Assembly: GCF_046156265.1 (NCBI RefSeq)
Contig: NZ_JAWDIR010000001.1
Location: forward strand, 1-64,000
From: CAMDHY01 sp046156265
GTDB taxonomy: Bacteria > Pseudomonadota > Alphaproteobacteria > Rhizobiales > Segnochrobactraceae
Direction: 5' to 3'
DNA: 64,000 bases
Notes under the pieces: model-generated
The model's database searches: none
What the model was told of the DNA's origin: nothing
Seen by the model: only the letters and a program-made list of their open reading frames with translations
In this document: piece by piece, positions 1 to 7,992 of the stretch
Layout of the letters: each line of letters starts with the position of its first letter
Position numbering within the stretch: the stretch's first letter is position 1
Translations under genes and position numbers: made by a program

Positions 1-767
1 CAGCGACAGAAGGTCTGCGGGACGATCTTCTTCAGCCGGGTCGTCGGCGCACCCTGCCGTGCGATGTATTCGGAAACGCCGTACTTGTCCTCGGCCGCCG
101 GGTTCCAGTCGTAGGACCACCCCATCGCCGTGAACGGATAGCCGTAGGACTCCTTTGTCGGCACATTGCGCGTGTAGGACGCCCACATCTGCCGGAACAC
201 GAACGCCTGAGTCTCGGCGAACGCCGGATCGACCGCAGCGCGGGCGACCGCGGCGGGATCGTCGGGCAGCATGAAGCTGCAGGTCTTCGCCGCCACGTCC
301 GGCCCGCTGGCGCAGGGACGGAAGGCCTTGCGGACCGGAATGGTGAACTCGACCATCACATATTCGCCGGTGCGTGGCGGCAGGCCGAGGATCTGTTGCA
401 TGGCCAGCACCGGGTCCGCCGCCCCTGCGCACGCCGCCGCGAGTTCCTTCGGCAGCGCAACGAACAGCGACGCCTTCAGCCGGCCCTTCGCGTCGACGAT
501 ATCGGAGGCCCCCACCCATCGCAGCGCGATGACGCGAACGTTCGTGCGCGTGTCGTCGATCGGTCTCAATGCCTTCGCGAAGCCCGGGCGCTTGATCGCA
601 GCATCACGCACCGCCGCGTTGTAGGCGTCGAGCTGGTCGGCGCGCACTTCCGCCGGCGCCGGCCAGAAGATCGCCTCCTCCGCCATCACGGCACCGGCGG
701 CGGTCAGGGCGATCCCGGTGAAGGCCAATCGGCCGAGTTGCAGCAACCACGATCCGATCGAAGACAT
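1..767 (-). CDS. Hypothetical secreted protein (partial, C-terminus outside window)
   Basis: The frame runs from an ATG at 767 leftwards off the window edge, with 255 codons visible and no stop. The N-terminus is a signal peptide: a hydrophobic segment at about residues 8-28 ends in an A-V-M-A-like cleavage site followed by acidic residues, so the mature protein is probably periplasmic or exported. The mature part has at least four cysteines, which could form disulfides in the periplasm. A purine-rich GGGGGATGAGG sits just before the start. I do not recognise the family and no function is proposed. Codon use is typical of the genome. Confidence 0.7.
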   Translation of the reverse strand, partial: MSSIGSWLLQLGRLAFTGIALTAAGAVMAEEAIFWPAPAEVRADQLDAYNAAVRDAAIKRPGFAKALRPIDDTRTNVRVIALRWVGASDIVDAKGRLKASLFVALPKELAAACAGAADPVLAMQQILGLPPRTGEYVMVEFTIPVRKAFRPCASGPDVAAKTCSFMLPDDPAAVARAAVDPAFAETQAFVFRQMWASYTRNVPTKESYGYPFTAMGWSYDWNPAAEDKYGVSEYIARQGAPTTRLKKIVPQTFCR

Positions 768-893
768 GCCTCATCCCCCGACATGCGGCTCCGTCTTGGC
801 GCGCCAAGGCGCGCAAAACGACGACCACGTTCCTTCGAAGGTCTCACTACGACGGGTGAACGGGCAATGTCTTGCGCTGGCGCAATTCCAGCG

Positions 894-1301
894 TCAGGTG
901 CCACTTCCGGCGTCAGGCCGCCGCCGTCCCTGTAGCGCACCGAACAGACGCGACAGCGCGGGCCTGACCGGCAGGAACATCCGGTAGCCGGTTTCCAGGA
1001 TGGTCATGGCGCCGGGCAGCGAGGCGAGACGGGCCGCCCAGCGCCAGCGCGGCAGCACCCGCCAGATGCCGACGAATGCAGCCGCCCCCGACAGCAGCGC
1101 CCCGTCGGCGCGGCGGACATGGAAGCGCGCCATCGCCTGCGGGCCCGTGAGACCCGGCCCGAGCGTCGCCTCGTCTTTCGAGACGTCGCGAAAGCACAGC
1201 GCGGCAGCGCCCGGCTGTGAGGCGTAGTGGCCGATCTCCGCCCGGCACAGCGGACAGGAACCGTCGAAATAGACCGTCAGCTCGGGCGGATCAGGCGGCA
1301 C
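894..1301 (-). CDS. DUF393 / DCC-type thiol-disulfide oxidoreductase family protein
   Basis: A 135-residue protein of the DUF393 (DCC1-like) family. The diagnostic motif is near the N-terminus: a beta strand followed by F-D-G-S-C-P-L-C, the DxxCPxC signature thought to be redox active or metal binding. A hydrophobic, Trp/Arg-rich C-terminal half is typical of the family. I chose the GTG at 1301 because it places the motif close to the start and overlaps the end of the upstream oxidoreductase gene by 11 bases, implying translational coupling. Longer upstream extensions in this frame are arginine-rich antisense of the neighbour and not credible. The family's biochemical role is not firmly known. 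Confidence 0.8.
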   Translation of the reverse strand: MPPDPPELTVYFDGSCPLCRAEIGHYASQPGAAALCFRDVSKDEATLGPGLTGPQAMARFHVRRADGALLSGAAAFVGIWRVLPRWRWAARLASLPGAMTILETGYRMFLPVRPALSRLFGALQGRRRPDAGSGT

Positions 1302-2250
1302 GGCCGACCTCCAGACCCGCGACGACAGCGTCCGCCATCGCCTCTCCGCTGTCGAAGGCGGCCTCAACACGCGGGCCGAGGCACCAGTCGCCACAGGCGC
1401 CGAGCCGCGAGGACTTGTCCCACAGGAACGGCGAGCCCGCGGTCTCCTCGACCCGTGCGTAACGCCAGCGGTGCGCGGCAGCGAAGGTCGGTGTGGAGGT
1501 GATGCCGGTGGCTGCGCGCCAGTGCGGCTCGAGAAGTGCGGCCACGGTCTCCTGCGTCGCTTCGAGGTTGCGACGCGACCAGTCCGCCCCCGCATGGACG
1601 ACGAGCGTCTCGCGACCACCACGCCGACCGAGCTTGGTGCCGTTCCGCGCGACCCAGGCGAGCGGCCCGTCGTGCGGCCTCAGGTGGTCCCAATCCACCG
1701 AGAGTGGCGTCTCGAACGCCAGCATCAGCGCCCAGCAGGGCGCGTAGCGAACCGCCGCCAGCTGCGGAAGCGCCACGCCGGCAGTCGCCGCGATCGGCAC
1801 CGCCTGCGGTGCCGGCACCGCCAGCACGACGGCCGAGAAGGCGCCGTTGTCGGGCGCGTCGGCGACGCCCGCGGAGTTGAACACCGTCCAGCCCGAGGCG
1901 CCTCGCTCGAGGGCCGTGACCGCACGCCCGCCAACCACCGTCAACCCGTCGGCCATCGCCCGCGCCGGTGCCGTCATGGCGGGCGTGCCGACGAAGCCGC
2001 CGTCGAACCACTCGCCGACCATTCGCTCGACGCACCAGTCCTCGACCAGAGCGGAGAAGCGGAGCCCCTTCGCCGTGAAGTACTGCACTCCATGGTCGAA
2101 CTGGAGGCCGTCCACACGGCGGGTCGCCATCCGCCCGCCGAGCCCGCGGCTCTTGTCGAAGATGACCGGCTCGATGCCGGCCGCCGTCAGGCGTCGCGCC
2201 GCAGCGAGGCCCGCCATGCCCGCCCCAATGATCGCCACCCTCGTCGTCAT
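1291..2250 (-). CDS. Renalase-like NAD(P)/FAD-dependent oxidoreductase
   Basis: A 319-residue flavoprotein of the amine-oxidase/renalase-like group. The N-terminus has a Rossmann GxGxxG motif (G-A-G-M-A-G-L) at about residues 9-15, then a D-K-S-R-G-L-G-G-R-M segment, the second FAD-contacting motif of this family. A C-terminal motif near residues 290-310 (G-D-W-C-L-G, then a run ending S-G) fits the last FAD-binding strand. I chose the ATG at 2250 because the Rossmann strand begins immediately after it; earlier in-frame residues are low-quality. Its stop overlaps the DUF393 start, so the two are probably an operon. The substrate cannot be told; the DUF393 partner suggests a redox role. Confidence 0.85.
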   Translation of the reverse strand: MTTRVAIIGAGMAGLAAARRLTAAGIEPVIFDKSRGLGGRMATRRVDGLQFDHGVQYFTAKGLRFSALVEDWCVERMVGEWFDGGFVGTPAMTAPARAMADGLTVVGGRAVTALERGASGWTVFNSAGVADAPDNGAFSAVVLAVPAPQAVPIAATAGVALPQLAAVRYAPCWALMLAFETPLSVDWDHLRPHDGPLAWVARNGTKLGRRGGRETLVVHAGADWSRRNLEATQETVAALLEPHWRAATGITSTPTFAAAHRWRYARVEETAGSPFLWDKSSRLGACGDWCLGPRVEAAFDSGEAMADAVVAGLEVGRAA

Positions 2251-2406
2251 GTCCGCACCACTCGATGACCCGCTCCTGGTCAAGTTTCCGGCGCTCCATA
2301 CGCTCGACGGACCGGTGTGGACCTGTGCACTGGCGTCACGCCTCGGCCTTCGGCGGAGGCCCGTGACATGGACTGCCCCCCCGATCCGCATCCCACCGGC
2401 TGCGCG

Positions 2407-2715
2407 TCACCGCCGGGCGCCAGGATTGCCGGCGGGATTGCGCGGGTCGCGCAGCGCCGCCGGCAGGGGCCGATCGCCGAAATCGATCGTCGAGCGGCGG
2501 AGGGCCCGGCCAGCCGCATCGACGACGAGGTTCAGCCGCGCATTGCGGAAGAAGAACACGCAGAGCCACTGCCCAGCGTCCTCACCGACGCCCTCGTAGA
2601 GCCGGCCGGTGATCGCGCCGGTGCGCATGAGATCTGGAACCGCCGAGGCCTCGAGGCCGAAGCCAGTGGCAATCGCCTCCGCATCGACCTCGAAGGGTGC
2701 AGCGAACGCGTTCAT
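2407..2715 (-). CDS. DUF6522-like small protein
   Basis: A 102-residue protein. A short N-terminal helical part (V-D-A-E-A-I-A, then a 'pLMRxGxITgrlyeG' pattern) is followed by a beta-rich segment in which an Asp-Glu-containing strand precedes F-F-F-R-N-A-R-L-N-L-V-V-D. This pattern resembles DUF6522 proteins of alphaproteobacteria, whose function is unknown. The ATG at 2715 is preceded by GAGGTCGGTCAG, a usable ribosome binding site; a longer upstream frame adds only Arg/Ser-rich residues. It stands 156 bases before the oxidoreductase start and may share its transcript. The family assignment is from pattern memory and is moderate. Confidence 0.65.
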   Translation of the reverse strand: MNAFAAPFEVDAEAIATGFGLEASAVPDLMRTGAITGRLYEGVGEDAGQWLCVFFFRNARLNLVVDAAGRALRRSTIDFGDRPLPAALRDPRNPAGNPGARR

Positions 2716-2798
2716 CTGACCGACCTCGCGACGACTTGCTTCATCACGGCTCGAATTACGCCGGCGTGCGCTTGAAAGCGCAACCACCGGAACGATCC

Positions 2799-2816
2799 GG
2801 GGGCGGCACCGCCCCC
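2799..2816 (-). terminator. GC-rich hairpin, possible weak terminator
   Basis: GGGGGCGG and CCGCCCCC are perfect complements separated by two bases, so the real fold is a seven-pair stem with a four-base loop. No U-tract follows on either strand. It lies 36 bases past the stop of the minus-strand micro-ORF and 84 bases before the start of the DUF6522-like gene, so it could also act on that gene's leader. Confidence 0.3.
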
Positions 2817-2851
2817 GAAATCGGAATCGGCGGAGGTCCGGGGGTCGCGGG

Positions 2852-2938
2852 TCAGATCAGATCACAGAGATCCGGGCCGGTGCACCAGTGGATCCCGTCG
2901 TCGCCGCGGATGATCGCGTCGAGGCTCTCGTCGGTCAT
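2852..2938 (-). CDS. Candidate 28-residue peptide ORF with two cysteines
   Basis: A short frame from ATG 2938 to TGA 2852 encodes 28 residues, acidic at the N-terminus (M-T-D-E-S-L-D), ending W-C-T-G-P-D-L-C-D-L-I. About nine tenths of its codons end in G or C, as in real genes here, and a GC hairpin follows. Against it: there is no clear ribosome binding site, and the frame stays open upstream with poorer codon use, so it may be a decayed gene tail. No family is recognised. Confidence 0.25.
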   Translation of the reverse strand: MTDESLDAIIRGDDGIHWCTGPDLCDLI

Positions 2939-3187
2939 GCGGTCTGCGGCTACACGTCGAATGGGGCGGTGTCGGCGCGGCCGTCCGCCCGGGAGTGTCA
3001 CCGTCCGGTCGATCCGCCGTCGCGTCGTGCGCGGTTGCGCACGGCCGCGGCAGCCCCGCCTCGCGCCTCGCCCCGGCAGACCGAATGACTTGACCGCCGC
3101 CGAGCAGGGCGGTCATTGCTTCGGAAAGGGCCCGTCGCCGATCGTGCTGCCGCGCCGGCGAGCATGGGATCGAGGGAAACAGACTTG

Positions 3188-3880
3188 ATGCTGAAAGATG
3201 GCCGCGCCATCGCGTCGATCGCCCAGGGGAGCCTTTCGCAGCGGGCCTACTCCGTCCTGCGCGACGGCCTCATCAATGGACACTTCCGGCCGGGCCAGCG
3301 GCTGGTGATGCAGGATCTTGCCGACCAGCTCGGCACGTCGATCACCCCGGTGCGCGAGGCCTGCATGCGGCTCGTCAGCGAAGGCGGCCTGCAGCTGCGC
3401 TCCGGGCGCTTCGCCATCGTGCCGCCGATGACCCTCGATCGCTACATGGAGGTCCGGCTGATGAGGCTCGAGCTCGAGGGGCTCGCCGCCGAGATCGCCG
3501 CAAAGAAAGCGACGCCCGAAGACCTCGCGCGCCTTCACGAGATCCACCCGCTCTACACCGCCGCCGACAAGCCGGAACTCCCCGAAGAAGCCTTTCGCCT
3601 GAACCGCGAGTTCCACTTCGCGGTCTACGGGATGTCGCGCCTGCCGATGCTGGTCAGTCATATCGAGAGCCTGTGGACCTCGATGGGACCCATGCTGACG
3701 ATATTCTTCATCCGGGGGCGGCGGACCTACTATGGTGCCGATACCCACAAGCAGGTCATCGAGCGTATCGAGGCTGGTGATGGCGCCGGAGCGCGTGACG
3801 CCATCCGTCGCGACATCATGGCGGGCGGCGTCGATTTCATCCGCTTTCTGGAAGAAGAGAACGAAATCACGGTCCCGTAG
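3188..3880 (+). CDS. GntR-family transcriptional regulator (FadR/FCD subfamily)
   Basis: A 230-residue regulator. Residues about 12-75 form the winged helix: L-S-Q-R-A-Y-S-V-L-R-D, then G-x-x-x-P-G-Q-R-L, then the recognition helix region ending T-P-V-R-E-A, the classic GntR pattern. The C-terminal FCD-type domain is all-helical with the ligand/metal-binding histidines seen in F-H-F-A-V-Y and in T-H-K-Q-V-I-E-R-I-E-A-G-D. The ATG at 3188 has GAGGGA twelve bases upstream. It lies upstream of, and colinear with, the TorT-like/ABC/hydantoinase cluster, so it probably controls that cluster in response to its substrate or a breakdown product. The effector is unknown. Confidence 0.9.
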   Translation: MLKDGRAIASIAQGSLSQRAYSVLRDGLINGHFRPGQRLVMQDLADQLGTSITPVREACMRLVSEGGLQLRSGRFAIVPPMTLDRYMEVRLMRLELEGLAAEIAAKKATPEDLARLHEIHPLYTAADKPELPEEAFRLNREFHFAVYGMSRLPMLVSHIESLWTSMGPMLTIFFIRGRRTYYGADTHKQVIERIEAGDGAGARDAIRRDIMAGGVDFIRFLEEENEITVP

Positions 3881-3928
3881 CGCCCGAGTCTGGAGTTTCC
3901 GATTCTCCGACGGGGCACCCCTAAGCCG

Positions 3929-3956
3929 TTGACTCGTATTTTATAAGTTGCATGAT
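3929..3956 (+). promoter_or_regulatory. Candidate sigma-70 promoter upstream of the transport operon
   Basis: TTGACT (3929-3934) is a near-perfect -35 hexamer, followed after 16 bases by CATGAT (3951-3956), a four-of-six match to the -10 consensus. The spacer contains TATTTTATAA, a short AT-rich segment that stands out in this GC-rich DNA. The distance to the binding-protein start is about 375 bases, long for a leader, so a second promoter closer in is possible. Confidence 0.35.
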
Positions 3957-4171
3957 GAGGCCTCATCCGAGCGGGGCGGCCGGGGGAAAGAGGCCATGTG
4001 GCTGGGAGGCTCTGCCGCAGCACCGGGGTCAGCCACGGCGACCGTCGTCTCGACGGGGCCGCAGGCGACAACCGACGCCCACGTGCCGTTGGCCCGTAAG
4101 CCCACGACCGCACGGTCCCGGAGACCGACACTGACACCGGGTGCGGGCCGGTCGGTCACGATGACCTCCAT
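3941..4171 (-). CDS. Candidate 76-residue ORF opposite the operon promoter region
   Basis: A minus-strand frame of 76 residues starts at ATG 4171 with a strong GGAGGGG ribosome binding site ten bases upstream. The first fifty codons (start M-E-V-I-V-T-D-R-P) use G/C-ending codons like real genes and predict alternating beta strands; the last twenty-five are Pro/Arg/Ser-rich and less gene-like. No domain is recognised. It would be transcribed away from the binding-protein gene and into the AT-rich promoter island. It may be a small gene, a decayed fragment or chance. Confidence 0.3.
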   Translation of the reverse strand: MEVIVTDRPAPGVSVGLRDRAVVGLRANGTWASVVACGPVETTVAVADPGAAAEPPSHMASFPRPPRSDEASSCNL

Positions 4172-4333
4172 GGTGCCACCGCCCCTCCGTCGCCTGGCGT
4201 TCCAACGCGAGATGCCGAGGAGCCCAGGTGCTACGGCGACGCACTTCTCGCCACCGGTCGGATACGCTGCTCCGACCTCCTCTCTTCAACAGAAGCCGCA
4301 ACGGCCCTCAGCCTTCGAACAAGGAGAACCACG

Positions 4334-5386
4334 ATGCACCTGACCAAAGCGCTTCTCGCCTGCTCGGTTCTTGTCGCCTCGGTGTCGGCCGCCTCGGCGG
4401 AGGACTGGTTTCCCTTCTCCATCGCCACCGCCAAAGGTGGCGACCTGACGAAGGTCGAGACGATCGACTACACGCCCCTCGAGAAGGCAGAGAAGCCCTG
4501 GAACCTGTGCGTCCTCTTCCCGCATCTGCAGGACAGCTACTGGCTCTCGGTGAACTATGGCATTGCCGAGGAAGCGAAGCGCCTCGGCGTGAAGTTCACG
4601 CTGCTGCAGGCCGGCGGCTATTCCAACCTTCCGAAGCAGATCTCGCAGTACGACGACTGCCTGGCCGCCGGTGCCGACGCCATCCTGATCGGCGCGATCT
4701 CGGAAGCCGGCCTCGCCGCCAAGATCAACGAGGGCATGGCGAAGGGCGTCGTCAACATCGCGGTCGCCAACCCGGTGCTCGAGACCAAGATCACCGCGCG
4801 CATCACCCCTGACTTCCACGCCAAGGGCTTCGAGACCGGCGAATACGTCAAGGCCCATCTCGCCGACAAGGGTGGCGCCGCGGTCGGCTTCCCCGGGCCG
4901 CAGGGCTCTGGCTGGGCCGAGACCTACATGTCCGGCTTCCGCGATTCCACGGCGAACGGCAACGTCAAGCTGCTCGCGGAAGTGTTCGGCGAGGCGTCGG
5001 TGCCGGCGCAGCTGCGCCTCGTCGAGGACGCCCTGCAGACCTATCCCGACATGACCGTGATCTGGGGCGGCGCGCCGACGGCGGAAGCGGCGATCGGCGC
5101 CGTGGCCGACGCCGGCCGCGACGACATCACGATCATCTCCTCCTACGAGAACCAGACGATGCTGGGGTCGGTGAGGGACGGCAAGGTTCTTGCCTTCTCC
5201 ACGGAGTATCCGGTGATCATGGGCCGCATCGGCGTCGATCTCGCCGTCCGCGCGCTCGAGAAGAAGGAACACGAGACGATCCTGCTCGTCGCCCCCGGCA
5301 TCGTCAGCAAGGACAATGTCGAGACGATCGACACGACGCAGATCTTCGCGCCCGACGGCTTCCAGCCCGTCTTCTCGGCCGAGTAA
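4334..5386 (+). CDS. TorT-like periplasmic substrate-binding protein
   Basis: A 350-residue periplasmic binding protein of the type-I (ribose-binding-like) fold, resembling TorT. A Sec signal peptide covers about residues 1-22, ending S-A-A-S-A-E. The mature protein shows the paired alpha/beta pattern of the fold: V-L-F-P-H-L-Q-D-S-Y-W at the start of lobe one, then D-A-I-L-I-G-A-I-S, then N-I-A-V-A-N-P. TorT proper senses TMAO with TorS, but here the gene heads an ABC transporter operon and no TorS kinase is present, so it is probably the transporter's binding protein. AAGGAG lies eight bases before the ATG. A stable hairpin separates it from the ATPase gene. Confidence 0.88.
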   Translation: MHLTKALLACSVLVASVSAASAEDWFPFSIATAKGGDLTKVETIDYTPLEKAEKPWNLCVLFPHLQDSYWLSVNYGIAEEAKRLGVKFTLLQAGGYSNLPKQISQYDDCLAAGADAILIGAISEAGLAAKINEGMAKGVVNIAVANPVLETKITARITPDFHAKGFETGEYVKAHLADKGGAAVGFPGPQGSGWAETYMSGFRDSTANGNVKLLAEVFGEASVPAQLRLVEDALQTYPDMTVIWGGAPTAEAAIGAVADAGRDDITIISSYENQTMLGSVRDGKVLAFSTEYPVIMGRIGVDLAVRALEKKEHETILLVAPGIVSKDNVETIDTTQIFAPDGFQPVFSAE

Positions 5387-5409
5387 AGCGTCGCCCGGCC
5401 GACGGACCC

Positions 5410-5438
5410 CTCCGGACGCGTCTTCGGCGCGTCCGGAG
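5410..5438 (+). repeat. Intercistronic hairpin between binding-protein and ATPase genes
   Basis: An eleven-pair perfect stem (CTCCGGACGCG at 5410-5420 with CGCGTCCGGAG at 5428-5438) closes a seven-base TCTTCGG loop. No U-run follows. Its place right after the binding-protein gene fits the common arrangement in which a stem-loop protects the upstream message or partly stops transcription, giving more binding protein than membrane parts. Confidence 0.55.
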
Positions 5439-5466
5439 CACGTCATCGACAAGGAACCCACCGCGC

Positions 5467-6948
5467 ATGCTGGAACTCACCGGTTTCTCCAAGGCGTTCA
5501 ACCACGTGGTCGTTCTGGACAATGTGGATTTCACGCTGGAGCCGGGTGAGGTCCATGCCCTCCTGGGGGAGAACGGGGCCGGCAAGTCGACCCTGATCAA
5601 TCTCGTCATCGGCACCTATGCCCGCACCGCCGGGCGGATGGTCCTGAAGGGCCGCGAGATCGAGACGCTCGATCCCAAGACGTCCCGCGAGCTCGGCATC
5701 GCCGCGGTGTTCCAGGAGTTCTCGCTGCCGCCTGACCTGACGGTGGCCGAAAGCCTGTTCCTCGGCCGTGAGGAGAGGATCGGCCCGTTCCTGCGCCGCA
5801 GCAGGATGCGCGCGGCTGCGCAAAAACTCCTCGACGAGTTCGGCTTCCACGTGCCGCTCGATGCCAAGATCGCGAGCCTCAGCCGCGCGCAGAAGCAGAT
5901 GGTGGAGATCGCCAAGGCGCTCTGCATCGGTTCGGACGTGCTGATCCTGGACGAGCCGACGGCCTCGCTGACCGACGGGGAGGCGGAAAAGCTGTTCGAG
6001 GCGATGGCGAAGCTGAAGGCCCGGGGCGTCGGCATCATCTACGTCTCTCACCGCATGAGCGAGATTCGTGACCTGTCCGACCGGGTGACGGTGCTGCGGG
6101 GCGGCAAGCGTGTGGCCACCGTCCGAACCTCCGACGTCACCGACGGCGAGCTCATCGAGATGATGGTCGGCGTGCCGGTGGACAAGCTGTTCCCGGAGAT
6201 CGACGCCGAGCCGGGCAAGGAGCGCCTGCGCGTGTCGCATCTCACTAGCGCCTCGGGATCGGTGCGCGACGCCTCGATCCGGCTGCACGCCGGCGAGGTG
6301 GTTGGGCTCGCGGGGCTCGTCGGCTGCGGGCGCAGCGAGCTCTGCCGCGCCATCTTCGGGCTCGAGCCGCTCGCCGATGGCGAGATCATCCTGTCGGGGC
6401 GTCACGTCACCCACCCGACGCCAGCGCGAATGCTGCACCAGCGCCTGTGCTACTTCCCGAGCGACCGTGGTGCCGAGGGCCTCGCGCTCGTGCGGCCCGT
6501 GCGCGAGAACGTCACCATGGCGACCCTGGACGAGCCGGCGATCGCCTCCGGCCCGCTCCTGCGCTCCTGGGACGAGGGGCGCGTCGTCCGCACGCCGCTC
6601 GAGGACCTCGGATTGAAGCCGATGGCGCCGGAGCGGCGGGTGATCGCGTTTTCGGGCGGCAACCAGCAGAAGGTGATGCTGTCGCGCGGCCTGATGCGGC
6701 CCTTCGACGTCTACCTGTTCGACGAGCCGACCGTCGGCATCGACGTCAACGCCAAGTCCGATGTCTATGCCCTGATCAAGCGCCTCGTCGAGGACGGCGC
6801 CGCCGTGATCCTGTCGAGTTCCGAACTCCCGGAACTGCTGCACCTCGCCAGCCGCATCTACGTCATGGCCGAGGGACGGATCGTGTCCGAGATTGCCGGT
6901 GAGGAAAGGACAGAGGCTGCGATCCTGTCACACTATTTCAGCCACTGA
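5467..6948 (+). CDS. RbsA-like ABC transporter ATPase (two nucleotide-binding domains)
   Basis: A 493-residue double ATPase of the carbohydrate-uptake-2 (RbsA/MglA) type. The first domain has Walker A G-E-N-G-A-G-K-S-T (34-42), a weakened signature L-S-R-A-Q (138-142) and Walker B L-I-L-D-E-P-T-A (159-166). The second has a degenerate Walker A G-L-V-G-C-G-R-S (283-290) without the lysine, a full signature S-G-G-N-Q-Q-K (396-402) and Walker B L-F-D-E-P-T (417-422). This asymmetry is normal for the family. It acts on the inner face of the membrane with the two permeases that follow. The stop is 18 bases before the first permease gene. Confidence 0.95.
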   Translation: MLELTGFSKAFNHVVVLDNVDFTLEPGEVHALLGENGAGKSTLINLVIGTYARTAGRMVLKGREIETLDPKTSRELGIAAVFQEFSLPPDLTVAESLFLGREERIGPFLRRSRMRAAAQKLLDEFGFHVPLDAKIASLSRAQKQMVEIAKALCIGSDVLILDEPTASLTDGEAEKLFEAMAKLKARGVGIIYVSHRMSEIRDLSDRVTVLRGGKRVATVRTSDVTDGELIEMMVGVPVDKLFPEIDAEPGKERLRVSHLTSASGSVRDASIRLHAGEVVGLAGLVGCGRSELCRAIFGLEPLADGEIILSGRHVTHPTPARMLHQRLCYFPSDRGAEGLALVRPVRENVTMATLDEPAIASGPLLRSWDEGRVVRTPLEDLGLKPMAPERRVIAFSGGNQQKVMLSRGLMRPFDVYLFDEPTVGIDVNAKSDVYALIKRLVEDGAAVILSSSELPELLHLASRIYVMAEGRIVSEIAGEERTEAAILSHYFSH

Positions 6949-6966
6949 AGGCGGGGGAGACGGACG

Positions 6967-7992
6967 ATGACCGCTTCCGCCTCGGCCGGCTCCGCGCCAT
7001 CGACGCCTGCGAACCAGCGCGTTCGTCTCGAGTTCTTCCTCGTCAACGGCGGGATCGTGCTCGCCCTCCTCGTCGTGGCGGTGGTCTGCACCGCGCTCGC
7101 CGAGCCGCGGTTCCTGAACCGGCTGAACCTGATCAACCTCGGCCGCAACTTCTCCTTCCTACTCATCCCGGCGATGGCGCAAATGCTGGTGATGACGGCC
7201 GGCGGCTTCGACCTGTCCGTCGGCGCCGTGGTGGCGATCGGCTCGGTCGTCAGCGCCCTGGCGATGGGCGCAGTGCTGACCGCGATGCCGGGCGCCGAGG
7301 GGCTGTCGATCGCCCTGGCGCTCGCGGTCGTCCTCGCGGTGGGTCTCGGCGTCGGCCTCGTCAACGCCGTGCTGATCGCCGGTTTCCGGCTGTCGCCGTT
7401 CATGGTGACGCTCGCCGTCATGTCGGCCCTGACGGGGCTGGCGCTCTACTACACGCAGGGCATCCCGATCTACGGCGTCGCCGAGAGCTTCGTCACCAGC
7501 GTCGGCCGCGGCCAGATCGCCGGCCTTCCTGTCATCCTGGTGATCGCGCTCACGATCCTCGCCCTGTGCATCCTGCTGCAGCGCTTCACCGTGCTCGGCC
7601 AGCACATCTACGCCGTCGGCAGCGACGAGCGGGGCGCGCGGCTCTCCGGCGTGCCGACGCGGCGCGTGCTGGTCATCACCTACGCGATGGCCGGGATGCT
7701 CGCCGCCTTCACCGGCTTCCTGATGACGGCGCGGATCGGCTCGGGTCAGGCGACCATCGGCGGCACGCTGGCCCTGGAGACGATCGCCGCGGCCGTGATC
7801 GGCGGCGTGTCGCTGCGCGGCGGCGTCGGCCGGGCCGGCCTGGTGGCGATGGCCGCGCTGTTCCTGACGGTGATCGCCAACGCCATGAACCTCCTGCAGT
7901 TCGACAGCAAGTACCAGACGCTGGTGCTGGGCGTGGTCCTCATTCTCGCCCTCGGCATGGAGCGCCTGCTGCTGAGGAGCCGGGGTTCATGA
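6967..7992 (+). CDS. RbsC-like ABC transporter permease 1
   Basis: A 341-residue inner-membrane permease of the branched-chain amino acid/ribose (BPD_transp_2) family, with about nine or ten hydrophobic helices. The family signatures are visible: G-G-F-D-L-S-V-G-A-V early in the protein and a cytoplasmic loop with Y-A-V-G-S-D-E-R-G-A-R-L-S-G, the segment that couples to the ATPase. A short hydrophilic N-terminus precedes the first helix. Its stop overlaps the next permease start as ATGA, so the two are translationally coupled and probably form a heterodimeric pore. Confidence 0.93.
   Translation: MTASASAGSAPSTPANQRVRLEFFLVNGGIVLALLVVAVVCTALAEPRFLNRLNLINLGRNFSFLLIPAMAQMLVMTAGGFDLSVGAVVAIGSVVSALAMGAVLTAMPGAEGLSIALALAVVLAVGLGVGLVNAVLIAGFRLSPFMVTLAVMSALTGLALYYTQGIPIYGVAESFVTSVGRGQIAGLPVILVIALTILALCILLQRFTVLGQHIYAVGSDERGARLSGVPTRRVLVITYAMAGMLAAFTGFLMTARIGSGQATIGGTLALETIAAAVIGGVSLRGGVGRAGLVAMAALFLTVIANAMNLLQFDSKYQTLVLGVVLILALGMERLLLRSRGS

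Larger units (their letters stand above)
2716..3187. other. Divergent intergenic region between DUF6522-like gene and gntR
   Basis: This 472-base stretch has no convincing long gene. It holds a GC hairpin at 2799-2816, a doubtful 28-codon ORF on the minus strand at 2852-2938, and the upstream region of the GntR regulator, whose ribosome binding site GAGGGA begins at 3172. Other open frames here are Arg/Pro-rich and look like noise of high GC. Confidence 0.6.
3881..4333. other. Intergenic region upstream of the TorT-like gene
   Basis: This 453-base gap precedes the transport operon. Just after gntR is an AT-rich island at about 3934-3957, unusual for this DNA, with a possible promoter. A minus-strand 76-codon frame (3941-4171) occupies the middle. 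The right end holds the leader of the binding-protein gene with an AAGGAG ribosome binding site at 4320-4325. The AT-rich island is the most likely place for the GntR operator. Confidence 0.5.
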
